A stretch of 48,773 nt of DNA from a bacterium. Lineage in GTDB: Bacteria; Cyanobacteriota; Sericytochromatia; S15B-MN24; UBA4093. Positions 42,884 to 48,773 of the stretch are shown here, in pieces. Positions within the stretch are counted from its first letter, which is position 1. Every line of letters starts with the position of its first letter. Made by a program: the position numbers and the translations under genes. The stretch spans positions 1 to 48,773 of the forward strand of contig JAGIBK010000011.1 of assembly GCA_017744355.1 (NCBI GenBank), read 5' to 3'. Below the pieces are notes generated by a model. The model did no database searches and was not told the origin of the DNA. It was given only the letters and a program-made list of their open reading frames with translations.

Positions 42884-44745
42884 TGGACGCGAATCGCATC
42901 ATCGTCGTCGGCGGCGGTCTTGCCGGCCTGATGACCGTCATCAAGGCCGCCGAAGCCGGCGTGCACGTGGACCTCTTCTCGCTGGTGCCCGTCAAGCGCT
43001 CGCACTCGGTCTGCGCCCAGGGCGGCATCAACGGCGCCGTCAACACCAAGGGTGAGGGCGACAGCCCCGCCATCCACTTCGACGACACCATCTACGGCGG
43101 CGACTTCCTGGCCAACCAGCCCCCCGTCAAGGCCATGTGCGAGGCGGCCCCGCACGTCATCAACCTGTTCGACCGCATGGGCGTGCCCTTCAACCGCACC
43201 CCGGAAGGCCTCCTCGACTTCCGTCGCTTCGGCGGCACCAAGCACCACCGCACGGCCTTCGCCGGCGCCACCACCGGCCAGCAGCTCCTCTACGCGCTGG
43301 ACGAGCAGGTCCGTCGCTGGGAGTCCCAGGGCAAGGTGACCAAGTACGAGGGCTGGGAGTTCCTCTCGGCGATCCTCGACGACGAGGGCATCTGCCGCGG
43401 CGTGGTCTGCCAGAACGGCAAGACCATGGAGATCAAGGCCTTCACCGCAGGCGCGGTCGTGCTCGCCACCGGCGGCAACGGCATGGTCTTCGGCAAGAGC
43501 ACCAACTCGCTGATCAACACCGGGACCGCTCAGGGTGCCGTCTACCAGCAGGGCGCCTTCTACGCCAACGGCGAGTTCATCCAGGTCCACCCGACCTCGA
43601 TCCCCGGCGGCGACAAGCTCCGCCTCATGTCCGAGTCGATCCGCGGCGAGGGCGGCCGGGTGTGGGTGCCTTCCGACGGCAAGGACGGTCGTCCCCCCGC
43701 CGGCGAGCCCTGGTACTTCCTCGAGACCATGTACCCCGCCTACGGCAACCTGGTGCCCCGCGACATCGCGACCCGCGCCATCTTCCAGGTCTGCGTCGAC
43801 ATGAAGCTCGGCGTCGACGGCGAGAACCAGGTCTACCTGGACGTCAGCCACCTGGATCCGCACATGCTCGAGCGCAAGCTCGGCGGCGTGCTCGAGATCT
43901 ACGAGATGTTCGTCGGTGACGACCCCAAGAAGGTCCCGATGAAGATCTTCCCCGGCATGCACTACACCATGGGCGGCCTGTGGGTCGACTACGACCAGAT
44001 GACCAACATCCCCGGCCTGTTCGCGGTCGGCGAGTGCGAGTACCAGTACCACGGCGCCAACCGCCTGGGTGCGAACTCCCTGCTCTCGACGGTCTACGCC
44101 GGCATGGTGGCGGGCCCCTCCTCGGTCAAGTACATGAAGGCCCAGGCCAAGGTCGAGGTGAAGCCCTCGGTCGCCGAGGCCGCCGTCAAGCGCGAGACCG
44201 ACCGCTACAACCAGATCCTGAACATGAAGGGGACCGAGAACCCCTACGTGCTGCACAAGGAGCTGGGCGAGTGGATGACGGACAACGTGACCGTCGTGCG
44301 CTACAACGACCGCCTCGAGAAGACCCTGGCGCACCTGGACACCCTGTCCGAGCGCTGGAAGAAGATCAACATCGACGACGTCGGTCCCTGGAGCAACCAG
44401 GCGGTGCCCTTCACCCGCCAGCTCTGGAACATGATCGAGATCGCCAAGGTGATCACCAAGGGCGCGCTCTTGCGCAACGAGAGCCGCGGTGCCCACTACA
44501 AGCCCGACTTCCCCGAGCGCGACGACGCCAACTTCCTGAAGACGACCATGGCCCGCTGGACCGCCAACGGCCCCGAGATCACTTACCAGGAAGTCGATAC
44601 CAGCCTGATCAAGCCCCGCCCGCGTAAGTACGACGTGGACAAGGAAGCCGCGGCCAACGTGCCCGCGCCCGGCTCGGTCGAGGCGACCACCTCGGCCGTC
44701 GGCATGCACACCGAGGACCGCAAGCTCAGAGAGGAGTCGAAGTAA
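42883..44745 (+). CDS. sdhA: Succinate dehydrogenase flavoprotein subunit
   Basis: SdhA oxidises succinate to fumarate with covalently bound FAD. The 620-residue protein has the FAD Rossmann site IIVVGGGLAGLMTVIKAAEA, the FAD-attachment His in KRSHSVCAQGGINGAV and the GEGDSPAIHFDDTIYGG segment. The active-site region is HPTSIPGGDKL, followed by GGLWVDYDQMTNIPGLFAVG and the FAD-binding GANRLGANSLLSTVYAG. Near the C-terminus RNESRGAHYKPDFPERDD is the family-typical active-site arginine segment. It overlaps both neighbours by one base, so sdhCAB is tightly coupled. Context (SdhC type) supports a B-type succinate:quinone oxidoreductase. Confidence 0.96.
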   Translation: MDANRIIVVGGGLAGLMTVIKAAEAGVHVDLFSLVPVKRSHSVCAQGGINGAVNTKGEGDSPAIHFDDTIYGGDFLANQPPVKAMCEAAPHVINLFDRMGVPFNRTPEGLLDFRRFGGTKHHRTAFAGATTGQQLLYALDEQVRRWESQGKVTKYEGWEFLSAILDDEGICRGVVCQNGKTMEIKAFTAGAVVLATGGNGMVFGKSTNSLINTGTAQGAVYQQGAFYANGEFIQVHPTSIPGGDKLRLMSESIRGEGGRVWVPSDGKDGRPPAGEPWYFLETMYPAYGNLVPRDIATRAIFQVCVDMKLGVDGENQVYLDVSHLDPHMLERKLGGVLEIYEMFVGDDPKKVPMKIFPGMHYTMGGLWVDYDQMTNIPGLFAVGECEYQYHGANRLGANSLLSTVYAGMVAGPSSVKYMKAQAKVEVKPSVAEAAVKRETDRYNQILNMKGTENPYVLHKELGEWMTDNVTVVRYNDRLEKTLAHLDTLSERWKKINIDDVGPWSNQAVPFTRQLWNMIEIAKVITKGALLRNESRGAHYKPDFPERDDANFLKTTMARWTANGPEITYQEVDTSLIKPRPRKYDVDKEAAANVPAPGSVEATTSAVGMHTEDRKLREESK

Positions 44746-45506
44746 TGCCTCCCGCCACCGTCAGCCTTCGAATCAAGCGCCAGGAGGGGCCCAATGCGGC
44801 CCCCCGCTGGGAGGAGTTCAAGGTCCCCTACTCCAAGGGCATGAACATCATCATGTGCCTGATGGAGATCCAGCGGAACCCGGTGAACGCCAGTGGCCAG
44901 AAGACCACCCCGGTCATCTGGGAAGCCGTCTGCCTCGAGCAGGTCTGCGGCTCCTGCTCCATGGTGATCAACGGCAAGCCTCAGCAGGCTTGCGCCTCGC
45001 TGGTGCAGAACCTCGCCCCCAACGGCGAGACCATCACCATCGAGCCCATGGGCACCTTCCCCATCGTGCGTGACCTGGTGGTCGACCGCCAGCGCATGTT
45101 CGACGCCCTCAAGAAGGTCCACGCCTGGATCGACATCGACGGCACCCACGACCTGGGCCCCGGCCCCCGTCAGAGCCCCGAGACCCAGGAAGTCACCTAC
45201 GCCCTGTCGCGCTGCATGACCTGCGGCGTGTGCCTCGAGGCCTGCCCCAACGTGAACGAGCGCTCGCCGTTCATGGGGCCTGCGGCCGTCAGCCAGGTGC
45301 GCCTGTTCAACCTGCACCCCTCGGGATCGATGCACAAGGCCGAGCGCCTCGACGCGCTCAACGACATCGGCGGCGTCAACGACTGCGGCAACTCGCAGAA
45401 CTGCGTCCGGGCCTGCCCCAAGGGCATCCCCCTGACGGAGTCGCTGGCTGCCATGAAGCGCGACACCACCGTCCACGGCCTGCTGGGCTTCCTCCAGCTG
45501 CCGTAA
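44745..45506 (+). CDS. sdhB: Succinate dehydrogenase iron-sulfur subunit
   Basis: SdhB relays electrons from FAD to quinone through three Fe-S centres. The 253-residue protein has the [2Fe-2S] cysteines in EQVCGSCSMVINGKPQQACA, the [4Fe-4S] motif CMTCGVCLEACPN and a third cluster in CGNSQNCVRACPKGIP. It is the last gene of the sdhCAB operon and is followed at 13 bases by a terminator. Its ATG overlaps the sdhA stop (TAATG). Confidence 0.96.
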   Translation: MPPATVSLRIKRQEGPNAAPRWEEFKVPYSKGMNIIMCLMEIQRNPVNASGQKTTPVIWEAVCLEQVCGSCSMVINGKPQQACASLVQNLAPNGETITIEPMGTFPIVRDLVVDRQRMFDALKKVHAWIDIDGTHDLGPGPRQSPETQEVTYALSRCMTCGVCLEACPNVNERSPFMGPAAVSQVRLFNLHPSGSMHKAERLDALNDIGGVNDCGNSQNCVRACPKGIPLTESLAAMKRDTTVHGLLGFLQLP

Positions 45507-45519
45507 GGTTCAAGCTTGG

Positions 45520-45547
45520 CGGGGGCAACCGGTAGCGGTTGCCCCCG
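45520..45547 (+). terminator. sdh operon terminator
   Basis: A 12-bp perfect stem (45520-45531 with 45536-45547) and a 4-base loop, 13 bases after sdhB. The U-tract is weak. Confidence 0.7.
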
Positions 45548-45565
45548 TCGCTTTGAGAGGCCATC

Positions 45566-45733
45566 ATGAAAAAGTTCCTCGCCCACGGCTGCATGCTCGT
45601 CGGCATGCTGCACATGCCCGTCGCCCTCTACTTTGGCCTGACCCAGGGGATGGGGCCGGAGATGACCGTCTTCTTCTCGGGGCTCGGTTTCTTCTGGGGC
45701 GGTTACGTCCTCAAACGCGCGTTCGGAGTCTAA
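45566..45733 (+). CDS. Small (55 aa) hydrophobic membrane protein
   Basis: The frame starts at ATG 45566, with GAGAGG upstream. It encodes a short hydrophobic protein with two potential membrane helices: HGCMLVGMLHMPVALYFGLT, then TVFFSGLGFFWGGYVL, with a conserved-looking PEM turn. It ends RAFGV. It lies 7 bases before hisS and after the sdh terminator. No family is recognised. Size, ribosome site and membrane character support a real gene. Confidence 0.6.
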   Translation: MKKFLAHGCMLVGMLHMPVALYFGLTQGMGPEMTVFFSGLGFFWGGYVLKRAFGV

Positions 45734-45739
45734 ACACCC

Positions 45740-47023
45740 ATGGCAAGCCTGATCACCGCCCAGCGGGGCACCCGCGACGTCCTTCCCCCCGAGTCTCTTC
45801 TCTGGAACAAGATCGAGGAGACCGCCCGGAGCTTCTTCGCGCGCTACCACGTGCTCGAAGTCCGCACCCCCATCTTCGAGGCCACCGAGCTCTTCACCCG
45901 CGGCATCGGCGAGGCCACCGACATCGTGAGCAAGGAGATGTACTCCTTCGTCGATAGGGGCGATCGCTCCATCACCCTGCGCCCCGAGGGAACGGCCGGC
46001 GTGGTCCGCGCCTACCTCCAGGGCAAGCTCGCCTCCACCATGCAGGGCCCGGTCAAGCTCTGGTACGCGGGGCCCATGTTCCGCTACGAGCGGCCCCAGG
46101 CGGGTCGCCAGCGCCAGTTCAACCAGATCGGGGTCGAGGTGCTCGGCACCAGCGACCCCAAGGCCGACGCCGAGGTGATCACCCTCGCCCTCGATATCTT
46201 CGCGGCCCTGTCGGTCTCGAACCTGCGCGTCGAGCTCAACAGCCTGGGCTGCGAAGACTGCCGCCCGGCTTACCGCGAGCGCCTCGTCGCCTACTTCGCC
46301 GAGCGTCAGGCCGACTATTGCACCACCTGCCTGGACCGGATGGAGACCAACCCCCTGCGGGTGCTGGACTGCAAGGTTCCCGCCTGCAAGGACCTGAACC
46401 GCGAGGCCCCCAGCCTCCAGGACGTGCTGTGCGAGGGCTGCCGCGAGCACCAGGCCAAGCTCTTCGGCTACCTGGACGCGGTGGGGGTGAAGCACCAGCT
46501 CAACCCGCGCCTGGTGCGCGGGCTCGACTACTACACCCGGACCGTCTTCGAGATCGTCGCCGAGGAGAAGCTGGGCAGCCAGGACACGGTCTGCGCCGGC
46601 GGCCGCTATGACAAGCTGGTCGAAGAGTGCGGCGGCCCGCCCACCCCTGCGGTCGGCTGGGCCTTCGGTGAGGAGCGCCTCGCCATCCTGCTCGAAGCCT
46701 CCACCCCCAAGGATGCGATCGATCTCTACGTGGCGGCCATGGGGCCCGAGGCCGAGGTCGCGGGCTTCAAGCTCGCCCACGGCCTGCGCAACCACGGCGA
46801 CTGGCGGATCGAGTGCGGCTTCGGCGATCGCAAGCTCAAGAAGCAGCTGGAAGTGGCCGACAAGCTCGGCGCCCAGTGGGTGGCGATCATCGGGGAGGCC
46901 GAGCTCGAAGCCGGCGAGATCCAGCTCAAGAACCTCGCCGCGCGCACGACCCAGACCGTCGCCATGGACGCGGAGTCGCTCGCGGCGGCCCTGACGGCCG
47001 CGCTGCCCGAGAGCGGCTCGTAG
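45740..47023 (+). CDS. hisS: Histidyl-tRNA synthetase
   Basis: HisRS charges tRNA-His. The 427-residue class II enzyme begins ITAQRGTRDVLPPESLLWNK, the family N-terminus. It has motif 2 in GPMFRYERPQAGRQRQFNQI, the HisRS-specific LVRGLDYYTRTVFEIV and motif 3 in PAVGWAFGEERLAILL, followed by the C-terminal anticodon-binding domain (DLYVAAMGPEAEVAGFKLAH). Cysteines CTTC, CKVPAC and CEGC in the insertion (~195-245) suggest an added metal-binding element, seen in some but not all HisRS. It follows the small membrane gene by 7 bases. Confidence 0.96.
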   Translation: MASLITAQRGTRDVLPPESLLWNKIEETARSFFARYHVLEVRTPIFEATELFTRGIGEATDIVSKEMYSFVDRGDRSITLRPEGTAGVVRAYLQGKLASTMQGPVKLWYAGPMFRYERPQAGRQRQFNQIGVEVLGTSDPKADAEVITLALDIFAALSVSNLRVELNSLGCEDCRPAYRERLVAYFAERQADYCTTCLDRMETNPLRVLDCKVPACKDLNREAPSLQDVLCEGCREHQAKLFGYLDAVGVKHQLNPRLVRGLDYYTRTVFEIVAEEKLGSQDTVCAGGRYDKLVEECGGPPTPAVGWAFGEERLAILLEASTPKDAIDLYVAAMGPEAEVAGFKLAHGLRNHGDWRIECGFGDRKLKKQLEVADKLGAQWVAIIGEAELEAGEIQLKNLAARTTQTVAMDAESLAAALTAALPESGS

Positions 47024-47033
47024 CTCGCAAGCC

Positions 47034-47042
47034 TGCTATAAT
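47034..47042 (+). promoter_or_regulatory. Extended -10 promoter of the HMA gene
   Basis: TGCTATAAT is an extended -10 with a perfect TATAAT, ~55 bases upstream of the ATG at 47098. No clear -35 is seen, as is common for extended -10 promoters. Confidence 0.5.
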
Positions 47043-47097
47043 CAAAGCGCGTGTCACCCTCGGGTGCCCCCCGCCGTTGGATTAGGAGACATTCGAA

Positions 47098-47529
47098 ATG
47101 AAAAAGGGAATCCTCGTGCTCGCGGCCCTCGCCATGACCTTGACGGCGGGCAACGCGATCGCCTGCGGCGACAAGGCCGCCTGCGGCAACGGGACCTGCG
47201 CCATGGACAAGAAGGCGCACGCTGCCCCCAAGGCCGTCGCCAAGCCCGCCAAGGCCGTCAAGAAGGACGCCTGCCAGCTCTCGACCAAGCTCGAAGTGCT
47301 CGGCATGGAGTGCGCCAACTGCTCGGACCACGTGACCCAGAGCCTCAAGGGCGTCAAGGGCGTCGAGGCCGTCTCGGTGGACCTCGAGACCGGCATCGCC
47401 TCGGTGGATTACTGCTCCATGCAGCTCAAGGACACCAAGGCCCTGATCAAGGCCGTCGAGAAGGCCGGCTATGACGCCAAGCTCGCCGCCGCAGCCCCCA
47501 AGGCCGCGCCCGCCAAGGCTCACCACTAA
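47098..47529 (+). CDS. Secreted HMA-domain metal-binding protein (MerP-like)
   Basis: The 143-residue protein has an N-terminal signal (MKKGILVLAALAMTLTAGNA, cleaved after IA) and a Cys-rich mini-segment (CGDKAACGNGTCAM, three cysteines). A Lys/Ala linker (~40-58) leads to an HMA domain (~60-130) with the metal site GMECANCSDHVTQSL (CxxC). The C-terminus is Ala/Lys-rich and ends in two histidines. A periplasmic copper/mercury/zinc carrier role is plausible; no MerA, MerT or CopA-type gene is adjacent. The ATG is preceded by TTAGGAG. It is followed at 21 bases by a terminator. Confidence 0.82.
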   Translation: MKKGILVLAALAMTLTAGNAIACGDKAACGNGTCAMDKKAHAAPKAVAKPAKAVKKDACQLSTKLEVLGMECANCSDHVTQSLKGVKGVEAVSVDLETGIASVDYCSMQLKDTKALIKAVEKAGYDAKLAAAAPKAAPAKAHH

Positions 47530-47549
47530 GCCTTCGAAAAATCGCTCGC

Positions 47550-47580
47550 AGGAGCCCTCGCCAGCTTGGCGGGGGCTCCT
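47550..47580 (+). terminator. Terminator of the HMA gene
   Basis: A 14-bp stem (47550-47563 with 47567-47580), one G-U pair, 3-base loop, followed by GCTGTTGC. Confidence 0.7.
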
Positions 47581-47728
47581 GCTGTTGCGCACAGCGCGCG
47601 AGGATCAGGCTGCCCCAAGCGTCAAGCGAGCTTTACTTTCGGAAGATCGGGCATCCCCTTTCGCGCCCTCTTGCGCTATCCTCGCTCGAACCGAACGTCA
47701 CTTGCTCGTCCGAAGGAGGGAAGCCCGC

Positions 47729-48172
47729 ATGATGAAGGGGAAGGTCCACCCGATGAACGCGACGCGCCTGTCGCTCGTCGTCATCGCCTCGATGGCCTCG
47801 ACCCTCGGCTGTGCACAGGCTCCGGCCATTCAGCCCCCTCAGCCCGCCCCCCAGGCGGAAGCACCCAGCCAAGAAGCAGCGCCGGCCCCGATCCCCCACG
47901 CCGTGACGCCCGCGCAGCAAGCCCGGACATTCGGCGGCCCGCTGCGCGTCCCGCCGCGTGCCGCGTTTGCAAGCCCCGGCTTCGCGCAGAGCCCCGGCCG
48001 CTACGGTGGCGCCATGGGTTATCAGGGAGGCGCCAACCTGAGCTCCTGGCCCAACAGCACGCTGCGCGACGCGCTCTGGGCGCAACTACTCGGCCCCAAC
48101 CCCGCCCAGACAGGGCAGGGGAGCTGGGGTTACGCCAGGGGCGGCACAAGCAACGGCGAGACCTCGTATTAG
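47729..48172 (+). CDS. Pro/Ala-rich lipoprotein
   Basis: The ATG at 47729 follows GAAGGAGGG at ~8 bases; two more in-frame ATGs (47732, 47753) are possible starts. The ~147-residue protein has a signal sequence ending in the lipobox STLGC, a Pro/Gln/Ala-rich linker (~30-60) and a Gly/Ser/Tyr/Asn-rich tail (~75-147) with YGGAMGYQGGANLSS and GQGSWGYARGGTS. It is low-complexity and without a recognised domain. It probably sits on the surface, like the repeat lipoprotein ~240 bases downstream. Confidence 0.7.
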   Translation: MMKGKVHPMNATRLSLVVIASMASTLGCAQAPAIQPPQPAPQAEAPSQEAAPAPIPHAVTPAQQARTFGGPLRVPPRAAFASPGFAQSPGRYGGAMGYQGGANLSSWPNSTLRDALWAQLLGPNPAQTGQGSWGYARGGTSNGETSY

Positions 48173-48183
48173 CCCATCAGGCC

Positions 48184-48250
48184 GTTTCCCCGGCGCTTCG
48201 GGGAAACCATGGCCGGAGCCCCCGCCGAACGGCGGGGGCTCCGGCCATGG
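48184..48250 (+). terminator. Two adjacent hairpins after the Pro-rich lipoprotein
   Basis: A 9-bp stem (48184-48192 with 48199-48207) is directly followed by a ~20-bp perfect stem (48207-48226 with 48231-48250, 4-base loop). No U-tract follows. The pair fills most of the 243-base gap between two lipoprotein genes; the rest of the gap shows no other clear element. Confidence 0.55.
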
Positions 48251-48415
48251 GAGGGCCACCTCCTGTCCAACGATAAGCGAGCCCTGGTGCGGCGTTATTT
48301 GGGGCGGCTCGTCCAAACGCATCCCTCGGAGCCCTCCCGTATGGTGTCGGCTATGAGTAGCCACTCACCAAACGAGAGGTTTCGATCGCTACTCCATTTA
48401 AGGAGGTAGTCGTCC

Positions 48416-48773
48416 ATGTCTGGATCCAAGCTCTTAGGAGCGAGCGTTTGCGCGCTGCTCGCCGCGACCGTCGGATGCGCCGAGCTTCCTAGCCAGCCCG
48501 GCCAGCGTACCTCGAACGCGCAGTCCCCCACCCGCAGCATCCAACAAGGCGGCTTCGCCGGTAACCAAGGGACTCAGGTGGGCGTCGGCGGCGGGCCCGG
48601 TGGCATCAACCAGGGTCTCGGCCAGACTGCTGGCGTGGTCGGCGGCGGCGGTGGCCCGGGCGGCGGCGCCTTCAACCAGGGCACCCAGGTTGGCGTCGGT
48701 GGTGGCCCCGGCGGCATCAACCAGGGTCTCGGCCAGACGGCAGGTGTCCTCGGCGGCGGCGGCGGCCCGGGCG
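48416..48773 (+). CDS. Glycine-rich repeat lipoprotein, 3'-truncated
   Basis: The start ATG 48416 has AAGGAGG ~9 bases upstream. A signal peptide with lipobox TVGC (Cys21) is followed by a short linker and then a 37-residue repeat. The unit begins NQGTQVGVGGGPGGINQGLG and contains GQTAGVV and a run of glycines. The first copy starts at residue 50 (base 48563), the second at residue 87 (base 48674). The two are nearly identical, with a Val/Leu change. The window ends inside copy two with the frame open, so more repeats probably follow. A Gly/Asn/Gln-rich surface fibre or adhesin-like stalk is a guess. Confidence 0.8.
   Translation, partial: MSGSKLLGASVCALLAATVGCAELPSQPGQRTSNAQSPTRSIQQGGFAGNQGTQVGVGGGPGGINQGLGQTAGVVGGGGGPGGGAFNQGTQVGVGGGPGGINQGLGQTAGVLGGGGGPG
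48563..48773 (+). repeat. 111-bp tandem repeat in lipoprotein gene
   Basis: Copies start at 48563 and 48674, the second cut at the window end after ~100 bases. The DNA is highly similar, mostly differing at third positions, and the protein unit is 37 residues. Confidence 0.85.

Noticed and set aside
42880..44709. A 609-codon minus-strand frame opposite sdhA
   Set aside because: sdhA is certain on the + strand; the antisense product has no motif and is a codon-bias shadow.

Overview
The window is high-GC DNA (well above 60% by eye), densely coded, with short intergenic gaps and many long perfect hairpins at gene ends. Two signals suggest a bacterium from or near the cyanobacterial lineage. 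First, the palindrome GCGATCGC (the HIP1 octamer typical of cyanobacteria) occurs at least 32 times, where base composition predicts about two. Second, a long division/cell-wall cluster places ftsQ close to ftsZ with no ftsA between them. No photosynthesis gene is present, and there is a three-subunit aerobic-type succinate dehydrogenase. A non-photosynthetic high-GC cyanobacterial relative (Sericytochromatia/'Tanganyikabacteria'-like) is my best inference; it is not proven from this sequence. Signal-peptide lipoproteins, POTRA-type FtsQ, a meso-DAP-type MurE and a beta-barrel-like protein suggest a diderm envelope.

Layout. (1) 1-4470, + strand: three secreted/lipoprotein genes, two of them tandem paralogues with repeated DGTYxY blade-like motifs and the third an IPT/TIG-type lipoprotein. 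(2) 4522-9461: a signalling island. On the minus strand a GAF protein carrying five exact-length 24-residue helical repeats is followed by a HATPase (anti-sigma-type kinase) and a STAS protein. Divergently lie a GAF-GGDEF-HD-GYP protein and a GGDEF-EAL protein. The helical repeat also occurs once in the GGDEF-HD-GYP protein, physically linking the two halves. (3) 9532-12229, minus: exported barrel-like protein, PgeF and a tandem GNAT protein. (4) 12278-31116, minus: ileS, then (reading upstream) ftsZ, sbp, a DUF881 gene, ftsQ, murB, murC, murG, ftsW, murD, mraY, murF, murE, ftsI, ftsL and rsmH. Transcription runs from rsmH to ftsZ, with many 1-4 base overlaps. (5) 31203-31654, minus: RNase P RNA (rnpB), with its own promoter and terminator, directly upstream of rsmH.

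(6) 31699-34030: small genes (60 and 56 aa, the latter behind a near-consensus promoter), a J-domain protein, a YkgJ-type Cys-cluster protein and a 106-aa hypothetical. (7) 34031-34443: an AT-richer intergenic stretch. (8) 34444-37483, minus: two paralogous LysM proteins without signal peptides. (9) 37647-41933: envelope genes (membrane-anchored protein, TPR-like protein, N-acetylmuramoyl-L-alanine amidase, lipoprotein, M14 zinc carboxypeptidase). (10) 42170-47529, +: sdhCAB, a 55-aa membrane protein, hisS and a secreted HMA metal-binding protein. (11) 47729-48773: two lipoprotein genes, the last cut by the window end inside a 111-bp glycine-rich tandem repeat.

Together the region holds the peptidoglycan precursor and septation pathway, envelope remodelling enzymes and surface lipoproteins, plus a compact c-di-GMP/partner-switching signalling unit. 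The most novel-looking elements are the shared 24-residue signalling-helix repeat, the LysM paralogue family and the repeat lipoproteins. I saw no tRNA, CRISPR array or insertion sequence.
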